DNA of 64,000 bases, taken from positions 1 through 64,000 of the forward strand of contig DASVDH010000084.1 in assembly GCA_036381195.1 (NCBI GenBank), given 5' to 3'. The notes beneath the pieces were generated by a model, which worked only from the letters and a program-made list of their open reading frames with translations, was not told the origin of the DNA and ran no database searches. Positions 19,007 through 27,961 of the stretch are shown here, piece by piece; positions within the stretch are counted from its first letter, which is position 1, and each line of letters opens with the position of its first letter. This stretch comes from RSA9 sp036381195. GTDB taxonomy: Bacteria; Gemmatimonadota; Gemmatimonadetes; Longimicrobiales; RSA9. The position numbers and the translations under genes were made by a program.

Positions 19007-20167
19007 TCAACCCGTGGCGCGCGACGCGGCTGCATCCGCCGCCCTCTCTCCCATCTCCCAGCCATCCGCGGCCGCGTGGCCCAGGCCGAGCGCCGCGGCC
19101 TCGCGCCCCGCGCGGATCGAGCCGGCCACGCGCACGTTGCGGTAGACGACCTCGCCCCGCCGGCCCACGGGGCGGCCCGCGCCGTCCTCGCGCACGCCGG
19201 CCGCGAGCAGGGGCTGCGGGGCGGCCCGCTCCGGCCGCGTCAGCGCCAGCGGCTCCGGCGCGTCGAAGGCCGCGCCCAGGTGCTCGACCCACACGGGGCA
19301 GCCCAGGGCCGGCTCGCGCAGCCGCTCGTCCGCCACGATGCCGCCGCCCGCGAACTTGCCCGTGGCGAGCACGAACTCGCGCGCGGCCACGCTCTCGGGA
19401 GCGCTGGCGCCGTGCACCCGGACCGATTCCACCGTCCCGTCGCGCACCACCGGCTCGCCCGCGCGCCCGGCGATCACCTCCACGCCTGCCGCGCGCGCGG
19501 CCGCGAGGAGCGCGCGGTCCAGCCGGAGGCCGGGCAGGGAGGGCGGCACGGCGAGCATCTCGCCGACCGGCACGCCGGCCGCGTCCGCGAGGGCGGACCG
19601 CACGGCCTCTGCGCGGTCGAGCCCCAGCACGGGCGGGAGGATGGCGCGCCGCGCGCCGGCATCGCGCACCGCGCGTGCGAGCGCTTCGGCCAGCGGCGCC
19701 GGGTCGCGCTCCAGCGCGGCGGCGAGGGCGGCCGGCGCCCAGCCGGCCGGCGGCGTGAGCGCGCCGAGGTCGAGCGTTGCCGCCGCGAGCCGGGCCCCTG
19801 CCGCATCGCCCCACAGCCGGACCAGCGCAGCCGGCCGGTAGCCGGGCAATCCCGCCACGCCGCACACCAGCGCGCCCTCCTCGATCGCGGCCGCTGCCTG
19901 CGCGGGCGCCGCGAGCTCGGCGCGCTCCAGCGCGCCCCACGGGTGCGGCAGCGGCCCGGCCGGCGGCTCGAGGACCAGTCCCGCGGCCGCGAGCGCGCGG
20001 CCCGTCCCGGCGGGCAGCGGCCCGCGCCAGGCGCCGGCCGCCAGCGCCGTCGCCCCCGGACCCGCCCGGACCAGGGCCACGCGGCTTCCGCGCGCCGCAG
20101 CCGCCAGGGCCGCGGCCACGCCGGCCGCCCCGCCGCCGATCACGACCACGTCGTACGCCCGCGTCAC
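19007..20167 (-). CDS. GlpB-like FAD-dependent dehydrogenase subunit
   Basis: 386 aa. The N-terminal FAD motif is YDVVVIGGGAAGVAAALAAA with the acidic turn missing a clear Glu. Later, GARRAILPPVLGLDRAEAVR, LPPSLPGLRLDRALLAAARA and FVLATGKFAGGGIVAD match the layout of GlpB, the flavin subunit of anaerobic glycerol-3-phosphate dehydrogenase. In Escherichia coli GlpABC passes electrons to menaquinone. Here a Fe-S protein follows but no glpA is seen, so the complex may be incomplete or use another partner. Divergent from ctaA. Family recognition is fair; the enzymatic role is inferred. Confidence 0.75.
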   Translation of the reverse strand: MTRAYDVVVIGGGAAGVAAALAAAARGSRVALVRAGPGATALAAGAWRGPLPAGTGRALAAAGLVLEPPAGPLPHPWGALERAELAAPAQAAAAIEEGALVCGVAGLPGYRPAALVRLWGDAAGARLAAATLDLGALTPPAGWAPAALAAALERDPAPLAEALARAVRDAGARRAILPPVLGLDRAEAVRSALADAAGVPVGEMLAVPPSLPGLRLDRALLAAARAAGVEVIAGRAGEPVVRDGTVESVRVHGASAPESVAAREFVLATGKFAGGGIVADERLREPALGCPVWVEHLGAAFDAPEPLALTRPERAAPQPLLAAGVREDGAGRPVGRRGEVVYRNVRVAGSIRAGREAAALGLGHAAADGWEMGERAADAAASRATG

Positions 20168-20398
20168 GGCTGGGGAGAATACGGCCGCGTGCGGGTCGCG
20201 GCGAGGGTGCGAGGGTGCTGCGGCCCGCGCGGGGCCGGCGCCGGCGGGGCCGGGCCGCGGCCGCGCGCCCGGCCCGCACGTCAGGTCTGGCGCCCGGCGC
20301 GCGCGCGAGCGATATTACAAGCCACGCGTAGACTTGAGCTTGCAAACCGAGGAGGCCCGGCGCCCGGGGCGCCGCGCTCCTGATCCGGATCACGGCCA

Positions 20399-21406
20399 AT
20401 GCCCACATCCACACTCCGACGCGGGGAGCACCCCCCGCCGGCGCCGACGGCGGGCGGGGGGGCCAGCCAACGCTGGTTCCGGCCGCTCGCGATCTTCACC
20501 GCCGTCTACACGTACCTGCTCATCGTCTTCGGCGGCACCGTCCGCATCACCGGCTCGGGGATGGGCTGCGGCGACGACTGGCCGCTATGCAACGGCCAGC
20601 TCATCCCGCCCATGGACCCGGCGACACTCATCGAGTACACGCACCGGCTGCTGGCCGCGGGCCTCGTGGTGCCGTTCGCGGCGCTCGCGATCCACGTGCT
20701 GCGCCGCCGCGGCGCGCCCGGCTACGCGGGCCCCGGCGGCGTCGCCCGCCCCGTGGCGCTCGCCGTCGCGCTGCTCTTCGTACAGGTGCTGCTGGGGGCG
20801 ATCACGGTCTGGCTCGAGCTGCCGGCCGGCGTCACGGTGCTCCACTTCCTCACGGCCGCGTCCATGCTGGCCGCGATCATCGTCGCCGTGGTGCGGGCGG
20901 GAACGCCGGCGGGCGCGGCCCCGGCCAGCGCTGCCGCGGCGGGCACTGCGGGGGATCAGGAGCGCAGGGCACGCGCTTTCTACCGCGCCGCCCGCTCCGG
21001 CGCCGTGCTCGGCTTCCTGGTGCTGGCGATGGGCGCGCTCACGGCGAACACCGGCGCCGCGCCGCTGTGCCAGGGCTTCCCGCTCTGCAACGGCGAGCTC
21101 GTGCCGGCCGGCAGCTCGCTCGTCCACATCCACTGGACGCACCGGCTCCTCGCCTACCTCCTCGTGCTGCACGTGGTCGGCGCCGCGCTGCGCGCCCGCG
21201 CCGCCCCGCCCGCGGTGCGCCGGGCCACGTTCACGGCGGCCGCGGCCGTCGGCGTGCAGATCGTCGTCGCGGCCGCGCTCGTGCTGCTCGTCCTGCCGCG
21301 CTGGCTGCAGGCGTTGCATCTGGCCGTGGGCGCGGCCGTCTGGGTCTCGCTCGTGGCCTGGGCCGCGGTCGCGAGGAAGCACCAGCGCACGCTGGCCGCG
21401 GCTTGA
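20399..21406 (+). CDS. ctaA: Haem A synthase
   Basis: 335 aa COX15/CtaA family protein with about eight membrane helices. It oxidises the C8 methyl group of haem O to give haem A for cytochrome oxidase. The hallmarks are VRITGSGMGCGDDWPLCNG early, with EYTHRLLA (haem-ligand His) following, then in the second half TGAAPLCQGFPLCNG-like sequence (NTGAAPLCQGFPLCNGE) and HIHWTHRLLAY with the second pair of His ligands. The two halves repeat, as in the family. It precedes the caa3 oxidase operon on the same strand, which has its own promoter starting at its stop codon. The single copy presumably also supplies the second oxidase cluster. Confidence 0.95.
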   Translation: MPTSTLRRGEHPPPAPTAGGGASQRWFRPLAIFTAVYTYLLIVFGGTVRITGSGMGCGDDWPLCNGQLIPPMDPATLIEYTHRLLAAGLVVPFAALAIHVLRRRGAPGYAGPGGVARPVALAVALLFVQVLLGAITVWLELPAGVTVLHFLTAASMLAAIIVAVVRAGTPAGAAPASAAAAGTAGDQERRARAFYRAARSGAVLGFLVLAMGALTANTGAAPLCQGFPLCNGELVPAGSSLVHIHWTHRLLAYLLVLHVVGAALRARAAPPAVRRATFTAAAAVGVQIVVAAALVLLVLPRWLQALHLAVGAAVWVSLVAWAAVARKHQRTLAAA

Positions 21407-21431
21407 CCGCGGTCCCGTTCCGTGGTAATCT
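21403..21431 (+). promoter_or_regulatory. sigma70-type promoter for the caa3 oxidase operon
   Basis: TTGACC at 21403-21408 (overlapping the ctaA stop), 17 bases, then TAATCT at 21426-21431. Predicted transcript start near 21438, about 56 bases before the coxB start codon. Both boxes differ from consensus by one base or two. Confidence 0.55.
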
Positions 21432-21493
21432 GACGCGCTGAAAACGATTTGGAAACGTTCACCCGCCGCCCTTCGGGCAGGATTGAGAAAGGG

Positions 21494-22666
21494 ATGTTGC
21501 CCCGCACGGAGAGAGTCCGCGCATCGCTGGCTGCGGTCCCGCCCTTCTTGATGACGTTCTTGCTCGCTGCCTGCTCGGGCGACCACCCTCAGACGACGTT
21601 CCGGCCGGTCACGGAATTCGGCGCTGAGATCAACGATCTCTTCGCCGGCATTTTCTGGTGGACGATGCTGGTGCTGGTGGTGGTCGAGAGCATCCTGCTG
21701 TTCGTGATCCTGCGCTACCGGCGCCGTGCCGACCAGTCGCCGCCCAAGCAGACGCACGGCAATACGGTTGCGGAGATCCTGTGGACGCTCGGGCCGGCGT
21801 TGATCGTCGCATTCATCGCGGTGCCCACGATGCGGATGGTGTTCTTCACCTACCGCGAGCCCGCGCCGGACGCGCTGGTCGTGGACGCGATCGGCCACCA
21901 GTGGTGGTGGGAGTTCCGGTACCCGCAGTACGATGTCGTCACGGCGAACCAGTTCGTGCTGCCCGTGGGCCGCGAGGTCCACATCCGGCTCAGCTCCGCG
22001 GACGTCCTGCACAACTTCTGGATCCCGCGCATCGGCGGGAAGCGCTACAACTATCCGATGCCGGTGGATGCGGAGGGGCCGCACGCCAAGCAGAACGCGC
22101 TCACGTTCACCATCTCGGAGCCCGGGGTCTATCCGGGCCAGTGCGCGGAGTTCTGCGGCACCTCGCACGCGATCATGCGCAAGCGGCTGATCGCGGTGAG
22201 CCCGGAGGAGTTCGAGGCCTGGGTGCAGCGGATGCGTGGGGGCGTACCCGCCGCGGCCATGCCCGCGCCCGCCGGCGCGGCGGAGCTTTCCCCGGCGGGC
22301 GGAGCGCAAGCGGCCGCCGCGGATCCGGGGGCGGCCGCGCAGGTGGACGCCGGCAGCCTCGAGGAGCAGGGCCGGCAGATCTTCCTGCGCAGCACGTGCG
22401 TCGCCTGCCACACGATCGCGGGCACGCCGGCGCGGGGCGCGGTCGGCCCCAACCTGACCGGCTTCGGCTCGCGCTGGGCCGTGGGCGCCGGCGCGCGGCC
22501 GAACACGCTGGAGAACGTCGTCGCCTGGATCACGAATCCGCAGCAGCTCAAGCCGGGCGCGCTGATGCCCGGCACGCAGACGCCCGCGCCCAACGGCTTC
22601 CCGCCGACCGGGCTCTCGCCGGACGAGGTCCGGGCGGTGGCGGCGTACCTGCTCAGTCAGAAGTGA
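21494..22666 (+). CDS. coxB: Cytochrome c oxidase subunit II with cytochrome c domain (caa3)
   Basis: 390 aa. The N-terminus is a lipoprotein signal ending LLAACSG (Cys 27). Two membrane helices follow (about 52-73 and 95-118). The CuA domain has the aromatic stretch GHQWWWEFRYP, His 173, and CAEFCGTSHAIM with Cys 217, Cys 221, His 225 and Met 228. An Ala/Pro linker leads to a cytochrome c domain with CVACH (302-306) and an axial Met near GALMPGTQT. This fused layout defines caa3 oxidases, which take electrons directly from cytochrome c inside the subunit. The ATG at 21494 is preceded by GAAAGGG and yields the lipoprotein signal; the ATG at 21449 is rejected. First gene of a six-gene operon. 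Confidence 0.97.
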   Translation: MLPRTERVRASLAAVPPFLMTFLLAACSGDHPQTTFRPVTEFGAEINDLFAGIFWWTMLVLVVVESILLFVILRYRRRADQSPPKQTHGNTVAEILWTLGPALIVAFIAVPTMRMVFFTYREPAPDALVVDAIGHQWWWEFRYPQYDVVTANQFVLPVGREVHIRLSSADVLHNFWIPRIGGKRYNYPMPVDAEGPHAKQNALTFTISEPGVYPGQCAEFCGTSHAIMRKRLIAVSPEEFEAWVQRMRGGVPAAAMPAPAGAAELSPAGGAQAAAADPGAAAQVDAGSLEEQGRQIFLRSTCVACHTIAGTPARGAVGPNLTGFGSRWAVGAGARPNTLENVVAWITNPQQLKPGALMPGTQTPAPNGFPPTGLSPDEVRAVAAYLLSQK

Positions 22667-22759
22667 TGCCGGCGCAGCGTGTCCGGGTGTCCGGCGCCGC
22701 GCGCGTGGCGGACGGCCGGCCCCGCGGTTGATCATCCTGGAACGAGAGATCCGCAGCCC

Positions 22760-24577
22760 ATGGCCACTGCAGAAAGAATGGTCCCCTTCGCCGCCCGACT
22801 CTCGGGCCGCGGCGGACTGTGGAGCTGGATCACCACCGTAGATCACAAGCGCATCGGCATCCTCTACGGCACGACGGCGCTCTTCTTCCTCCTCGTCGGC
22901 GGGCTCGAGGCTCTGCTGATCCGTCTCCAGCTCGCGGTGCCGGACAACGGCCTGATCGGCCCCGAGCTGTACAACCAGCTCTTCACCATGCACGGCACGA
23001 CGATGGTCTTCCTCGTGGGGATGCCCATCGCCGTGGCCTTCTTCAACTACGTCGTCCCGCTCCAGATCGGCGCGCGCGACGTCGCGTTCCCTCGCCTCAA
23101 CGCGCTCTCCTACTGGATCTTCCTGTTCGGCGCGTTGTTCATGAACGTGAGCTTCCTGTTCGGCGCCGCGCCCAACGCCGGCTGGTTTGGCTACGCGCCC
23201 CTCACCAGCGAGCAGTACTCTCCCGGGCTCAACATCGATTTCTGGGTGCTCGGGCTCCAGATCCTCGGCATCGCGTCGATCCTGGGCGGCGTCAACTTCA
23301 TCGCCACGATCATCAATTTGCGCGCGCCCGGCATGCGGCTGATGCGGATGCCGCTGTTCACCTGGATGGCGTTCGTCACCAGCTTCATCATCATCACGGC
23401 CCTGCCGGTGCTGGCGGTCGCCCTCTTCTTCCTCACGTTCGACCGCTTCTGGGGCACCAACTTCTTCGTCCCCACGGCCGGCGGCGACCCCATGCTGTGG
23501 CAGCACCTCTTCTGGATCTTCGGTCACCCGGAGGTCTACATCCTGATCCTGCCCGCGTTCGGGATCATCTCGGACGTGCTGCCGTCCTTCACCCGCAAGC
23601 CGCTCTTCGGCTACTCGATCATGGTCTATTCCGGGATCCTGATCGGGTTCATCGGCTGGGGTGTCTGGGCGCACCACATGTTCGCGACCGGCCTCGGGCC
23701 CATCGCGGACGCGTTCTTCGCCGCCGCGACGATGATCATCGCGATCCCGACCGGCGTGAAGATCTTCAACTGGCTGGCGACGATGTGGGGCGGCTCGCTC
23801 CGCTTCAACACGGCGCTGTTGTTCTGCATCGCGCTGATCGCGATGTTCACGATCGGCGGCATCTCGGGCGTCCATCACGCCTCGCCGCCCGCCAACCTGC
23901 AGCAGACGGACACCTACTACGTGGTGGCCCACTTCCACTACGTGCTCGTCGGCGGCCTGATCATGGGCATCTTCGCCGGCTTCTACTACTGGTTCCCCAA
24001 GGTGACGGGCCGGCTGCTCGATGAGCGCCTCGGGAAGTGGCACTTCTGGCTCACGGTCATCGGTGCGAACCTGACGTTCTTCCCGATGCACTTCGCGGGC
24101 CTCCTCGGCATGCCGCGCCGCATCTTCACCTACTCGAGCGAGCTGAACCTCGGCTCGCTCAACATGGTCATCAGCATCGGCGGCTTCACCATGGCGGTGG
24201 GCACGCTGATCTTCATCTGGAACATCGTGCGGAGCCTGCGGCGGGGCGAGGTCGCGGGCCACAACCCCTGGAACGCGCACACGCTCGAATGGGCGACGGC
24301 GTCGCCGCCGCCCGAGTACAACTTCGGCACCATCCCGGTCGTGGAGAGCCGCGAGCCCATGTGGGACCGGCCGGACGAGATGGTCGCCCAGGCGCAGCGC
24401 GTGCCCGAGCGGCCCGTGCACATGCCCTCGCCGTCCTACTGGCCCATCTTCACGGCGTTCGGCGTGCTGCTCACCTTCGCCCTGTTCCTGACGGAGACCT
24501 GGTGGACGCCGCTGCTCGGCCTGGCCTGGACGGCCGTCGGCGTCATTCGTTGGGCATTCGAACCTGTGGAGCACTGA
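22760..24577 (+). CDS. coxA: Cytochrome c oxidase subunit I (caa3)
   Basis: 605 aa A1-type haem-copper oxidase core with 12 or more membrane helices. Active-site signatures are HGTTMVF (low-spin haem His), GHPEVYILILPAFG (CuB His and cross-linked Tyr, with the type A1 Glu), HHMFATG (two further CuB His) and VVAHFHYVLVGG (haem a3 and haem a His). GARDVAFPRLNALSYW holds the D-channel entrance. It catalyses oxygen reduction coupled to proton pumping. The ATG at 22760 gives the canonical N-terminus WSWITTVDHKRIGILY. Follows coxB by 93 bases and precedes coxC. Confidence 0.98.
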   Translation: MATAERMVPFAARLSGRGGLWSWITTVDHKRIGILYGTTALFFLLVGGLEALLIRLQLAVPDNGLIGPELYNQLFTMHGTTMVFLVGMPIAVAFFNYVVPLQIGARDVAFPRLNALSYWIFLFGALFMNVSFLFGAAPNAGWFGYAPLTSEQYSPGLNIDFWVLGLQILGIASILGGVNFIATIINLRAPGMRLMRMPLFTWMAFVTSFIIITALPVLAVALFFLTFDRFWGTNFFVPTAGGDPMLWQHLFWIFGHPEVYILILPAFGIISDVLPSFTRKPLFGYSIMVYSGILIGFIGWGVWAHHMFATGLGPIADAFFAAATMIIAIPTGVKIFNWLATMWGGSLRFNTALLFCIALIAMFTIGGISGVHHASPPANLQQTDTYYVVAHFHYVLVGGLIMGIFAGFYYWFPKVTGRLLDERLGKWHFWLTVIGANLTFFPMHFAGLLGMPRRIFTYSSELNLGSLNMVISIGGFTMAVGTLIFIWNIVRSLRRGEVAGHNPWNAHTLEWATASPPPEYNFGTIPVVESREPMWDRPDEMVAQAQRVPERPVHMPSPSYWPIFTAFGVLLTFALFLTETWWTPLLGLAWTAVGVIRWAFEPVEH

Positions 24578-24579
24578 CC

Positions 24580-25161
24580 TTGAACCACGCAGCCACGCAT
24601 CCGACCGCGACCGGGCTCGACACCTGGAAGCTGGGATTCTGGACCTTCATCGGCTCGGAGAGCCTGTTCTTCGGCTCCCTCATCTCGACCTACATGGTCT
24701 ACAAGGGCGCGAGCCGTGTCGGTCCTTTCCCTGCCGACATCCTGAACATCCCGCTCACCTCGATCAGCACGTTCGTGCTGCTCATGAGCAGCTTCGCCAT
24801 GGTGCTGGCGTTGGCGGGCGTACAGAACGGGAGCCGTAAGCAGGCGCTGATCTGGCTCATGGCCACCGCGCTGCTCGGCATGACGTTCCTCGGCTTCCAG
24901 GCGTACGAGTTCACGGAGTTCTACCACGAGGGACTGACGCTCTCCACGAACCTGTTCGGCTCGACGTTCTTCGTCCTGACCGGGTTCCACGGCGCGCACG
25001 TGACCGTCGGCGTGATCTGGCTGCTCGTGCTGTGGGTCATGGCGCTGCGTGGCCGGCTCGGCCGGGCGGACGCCCTGAAGGTCGAGATCGCCGGGCTGTA
25101 CTGGCACTTCGTGGACGTGGTGTGGATCGTGATCTTCACGCTCGTCTACCTGATCCAGTAG
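24580..25161 (+). CDS. coxC: Cytochrome c oxidase subunit III (caa3)
   Basis: 193 aa, five to six helices, the short COX3 form common in caa3 oxidases. Family features are KLGFWTFIGSESLFFGSLIS, FVLLMSSFAMVLAL, the Glu-bearing GFQAYEFTEFYHEG and the C-terminal VEIAGLYWHFVDVVWIVIFT. The TTG start at 24580 is chosen because GGAG lies eight bases upstream and it sits two bases after the coxA stop; no ATG is available near the family start. Stabilises subunit I and oxygen access. Confidence 0.94.
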   Translation: MNHAATHPTATGLDTWKLGFWTFIGSESLFFGSLISTYMVYKGASRVGPFPADILNIPLTSISTFVLLMSSFAMVLALAGVQNGSRKQALIWLMATALLGMTFLGFQAYEFTEFYHEGLTLSTNLFGSTFFVLTGFHGAHVTVGVIWLLVLWVMALRGRLGRADALKVEIAGLYWHFVDVVWIVIFTLVYLIQ

Positions 25162-25174
25162 GAAGGGAAGCGGA

Positions 25175-25507
25175 ATGCACGCGGAAACGGAAAGCGCGCA
25201 GCGGCAGGGCGAGCCCGGCGGCCACGCCCATCCGGGCTGGAAGACCTACGCCCTCGTGGCGGCGGTCCTCACGATCATCACGGCCGCCGAGGTCGCGGTG
25301 TTCTACATCCCGGCGCTCGAGGCGGCGCTGGTGCCGATCCTGCTCACGTTGTCGGCCAGCAAGTTCATGCTGGTCGCGATGTTCTACATGCACCTGCGCT
25401 TCGACAGCCGGATCTTCAGCGGCGTGTTCCTCGCACCGCTGAGCCTGGCCGTGGTGGTGGTGGTCGGCCTGTTCCTGCTCTTCAAGGTGCTGCCGCTGTA
25501 CAGGTAG
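25175..25507 (+). CDS. Cytochrome c oxidase subunit IV (CtaF-like)
   Basis: 110 aa, three hydrophobic helices, His/Gly-rich N-terminus. The stretch TLSASKFMLVAMFYMHLRFDSRIF is characteristic of caa3 subunit IV (prokaryotic COX4), a small subunit of uncertain function. AGGAAGGGAAG precedes the ATG. Thirteen bases after coxC, eight before the ctaG-like gene. Confidence 0.92.
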   Translation: MHAETESAQRQGEPGGHAHPGWKTYALVAAVLTIITAAEVAVFYIPALEAALVPILLTLSASKFMLVAMFYMHLRFDSRIFSGVFLAPLSLAVVVVVGLFLLFKVLPLYR

Positions 25508-25514
25508 CCGAACG

Positions 25515-26393
25515 ATGCCCGCGAGCCCGGCCGCCACTCTCGCACTGCTGCACGGCGACGGCAGCTTCTCCTGGACGCGATTCGAGGTCCATGCGAGCGT
25601 GCTGGTCGGGTGCCTCCTCTTCGCCTGGCTGTACCTCTGGGCCGTGGGCCCGCTGCGCCGCCGTCATGGCTGGGGCGAACCCGCCGGCGCGGGGCGGGTG
25701 ACCGCGTTCCTCGCGGGCACGGCCATCCTCTTCCTGTCGCTCAACGGGCCGATCCACGACCTGAGCGACAACTATCTCTTCAGCGCGCACATGGTGCAGC
25801 ACCTGCTGATCACGCTGGCCGTGCCGCCGCTCTTCCTGATCGGCACGCCACCATGGTTGCTGCGCCCGCTACTGCGGCCCGGGCCTCTGCGGACCGCCGC
25901 GGGGTTCCTGACGTCGCCCTTCGTCGCGTTCACCATCTACAACGTGGTTTTCGCAGGGTGGCATTTCCCGGCCGCCTACGATCTCGCGCTCGTCAACCAC
26001 GACGTGCACATCGTCCAGCACCTCAGCTTCATTGCCGCCGCGGTCATCATGTGGTGGCCGATCGCCGGCCCCGTACAGGGCCTCTCCCGCCTGTCGAGCC
26101 CGCTGCAGCTTCTCTACATCTTCGCGCTCGGCCTCCCGATGTCGATCGTCGCCGCGTTCATCTCGCTCTCCAGCAGCGTGGTGTACGACTTCTACGCGGA
26201 GGTGCCACGGATCTTCGGGATATCCGCGCTCGAAGACCAGCAGATCGGCGGCCTCATCATGTGGGTCCCCGGGATGATCGTCTTCTGGTGCGCGATGACG
26301 ATCGTCTTCTTCCGGTGGGCAGCCCGGGAGGAGCGAGCGGACCGGCGGAGCTCGGCGCCGGACCAGCGCCTGGCCGGCGCCTCGGCGCCGTGA
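25515..26393 (+). CDS. ctaG: CtaG-type cytochrome c oxidase assembly factor
   Basis: 292 aa, about seven helices. Matches the caa3_CtaG family: FLAGTAILFLSLNGPIHDLS, YLFSAHMVQHLLITLAVPPL, NVVFAGWHFPAAYDLALVNH and VHIVQHLSFIAAAVIMWWP, with the conserved His residues in SAHMVQH and QH. In Bacillus this family is required for caa3 formation and is thought to help copper delivery. It is not related to the Cox11-type CtaG of proteobacteria. Same operon as coxBACD. Confidence 0.93.
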   Translation: MPASPAATLALLHGDGSFSWTRFEVHASVLVGCLLFAWLYLWAVGPLRRRHGWGEPAGAGRVTAFLAGTAILFLSLNGPIHDLSDNYLFSAHMVQHLLITLAVPPLFLIGTPPWLLRPLLRPGPLRTAAGFLTSPFVAFTIYNVVFAGWHFPAAYDLALVNHDVHIVQHLSFIAAAVIMWWPIAGPVQGLSRLSSPLQLLYIFALGLPMSIVAAFISLSSSVVYDFYAEVPRIFGISALEDQQIGGLIMWVPGMIVFWCAMTIVFFRWAAREERADRRSSAPDQRLAGASAP

Positions 26394-26415
26394 TGAAGGG
26401 AAAGGCAGGGTACGG

Positions 26416-26625
26416 ATGTCCTCCCTGATCCCGTTCCACCGCGTGCTGATCGGCTGCGCGATCGCCTTCTGCTTCGGCTACGCCGCCTGGGAGTTCGCGG
26501 CCTACCTGCGCGACCGGAGCCCTCTCGCGCTGCTGCTCGCCCTCTCGTTCGCGGCAATCGGCGTCGGCCTGGCGTTCTACCTGCGGCACCTCCGGCGCGT
26601 CCTGGGACTGCCGGCCCGCGAGTAG
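26416..26625 (+). CDS. Small membrane protein at the end of the caa3 operon
   Basis: 69 aa with two predicted helices (VLIGCAIAFCFGYAAWEFAA and LALLLALSFAAIGVGLAFYL) and a basic end (RHLRRVLGLPARE). It starts 22 bases after ctaG and probably closes the operon. I do not recognise the family; a small assembly or accessory subunit of the oxidase is an inference from position. Confidence 0.7.
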   Translation: MSSLIPFHRVLIGCAIAFCFGYAAWEFAAYLRDRSPLALLLALSFAAIGVGLAFYLRHLRRVLGLPARE

Positions 26626-26794
26626 CGCTCCCTCCCGCCGCAGAACCGCGCCGCGCGCGCTCTTTCCTCACATCCAGCCGTCCGGCCGAGCTGCAGGGTC
26701 GCCAGGTCGCGGCCCCGGCGGAGGACTTCCAGGTCCCGACCGTCGCCCGGCGCCGCGAGCGCCAGGCCCGGATCACCGGCTCACGGCACCGTGC

Positions 26795-27760
26795 CTAGAC
26801 CGGCTCCTCGAGCGGGTGCTCGCGGTCACTCATCACGCGCCGCAGCGCGGGGTGCTCCCGCCAGAGATAGATGCCCATCGCGATCGCCGCGATGATGTTC
26901 CCGACGGCGATCGTCCACCACTGGAGCGCGTCCAGCAGCCAGGCCGCGATGATGGCGAGCAGCCCGATGAACAGCGTCTCGAAGGTGACGAACAGCAGCA
27001 CGAACGCGAGGAGCAGCGGCGGGTGCTCCTCGGCCTCCGTGGCGAACGCGGCCGCCACCATCCCGGCGACGAGGAAGGCGGTGACGTGGAGGAGCGTGTA
27101 GCCGAGAACGGTGATGGCATCGATGCGCACCGCCGCGATCTCGCTCGCGCCGTAGAACAGGGCGGAGCCCAGGGCCGCGGGCGTGAAGAGGAGGCGGCCC
27201 GAAGCCGCGTCGATCACGAAGAACCACAGGGCGACGGCGCCCGCACCCAGCAGCCCGGCGATGACGCCCTCGCGGATGATGCGATGGCGCGCCAGCGTCT
27301 CTGGCCAGCTCGCGCCCGGCGCCGCGTGGGTCAGGCGCAGCGCGGCCATGAGCACGACGCCCGCGATCACGTTGCCGGCCAGGACCTCGGGCCAGCCCAG
27401 GATGTCCACCACGTCCACGCCGGTCACGACGACGCCGAGGTAGAAGGCGATGTCGAAGAGCAGGAAGCCGAGCACGGCGCCGAGCAGCAGGCTCGGGGCT
27501 GCGATGACGCGCGGCAGGAGGGCCGCCATGAAGATGCCCAGCGCAGTGAACACGACGTAGTGGAGGAGCGTGTACAGCGCGACCAGGCCGACGCTCACCA
27601 CCACCTGCTCTCGCCCGAGCAGCACGCTGGCCAGGAAAGCCGGGGTGTACAGCGGCCTCCTCTCCAGGGCGTCCACGAGGAGGAACCACAACGCCAGGGC
27701 CGTCGCCGCCAGGATGCCTGCCGCCCCTCCGCGAATCACGATGCTGCCGGGTCGCCGCAT
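26795..27760 (-). CDS. Internally duplicated polytopic membrane protein
   Basis: 321 aa with about eight helices in two similar halves. The first half has ALWFLLVDALERRPLYTPA, the second has ALWFFVIDAASGRLLFTPA, each followed by four helices and an AGN or VGN element (VLAGNVIAGVVL, IAVGNIIAAIAM) near the end of the half. That is a tandem repeat of about 160 residues. Last gene of the long leftward respiratory array; function unknown. No catalytic motif seen. Confidence 0.82.
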   Translation of the reverse strand: MRRPGSIVIRGGAAGILAATALALWFLLVDALERRPLYTPAFLASVLLGREQVVVSVGLVALYTLLHYVVFTALGIFMAALLPRVIAAPSLLLGAVLGFLLFDIAFYLGVVVTGVDVVDILGWPEVLAGNVIAGVVLMAALRLTHAAPGASWPETLARHRIIREGVIAGLLGAGAVALWFFVIDAASGRLLFTPAALGSALFYGASEIAAVRIDAITVLGYTLLHVTAFLVAGMVAAAFATEAEEHPPLLLAFVLLFVTFETLFIGLLAIIAAWLLDALQWWTIAVGNIIAAIAMGIYLWREHPALRRVMSDREHPLEEPV

Positions 27761-27804
27761 GGCTGCCTCCTTCTGGACGAAGATTTCGCGTCCGGCGGGC
27801 CGGG

Positions 27805-27957
27805 TCAGCTCCTCCCGGCACGCTCTCCCGGCCCGGAACCCCGGCCGGCCAGGTACCTGTAGAGGAGGAACCCGCCCAGGGTCAGGCCGGCGAGCACCGG
27901 CACGGCCATGAGGAGCACCCCGCCCCAGAACATGCCGGTCATGAGACCGTGGTCCAT
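27805..27957 (-). CDS. 50-residue single-helix membrane protein
   Basis: A small gene starting MDHGLMTGMFWGGVLLMAVP with a hydrophobic core (VLAGLTLGGFLLYRYL) and a polar Gly/Arg tail. A GATGAGG ribosome site overlaps the end of the CtaM-like gene and the ATG is four bases after its stop. Spacing and composition make it a likely real gene of the oxidase cluster, similar in size to small accessory subunits. Family unknown. Confidence 0.6.
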   Translation of the reverse strand: MDHGLMTGMFWGGVLLMAVPVLAGLTLGGFLLYRYLAGRGSGPGERAGRS

Positions 27958-27961
27958 GACC

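Noticed and set aside
20585..24574. A 1329-codon open frame on the minus strand
   Set aside because: It lies antisense to ctaA, coxB and coxA. Its product is an Arg/Glu/Asp/His-rich shadow with no fold-like pattern; the plus-strand genes show complete oxidase motifs.
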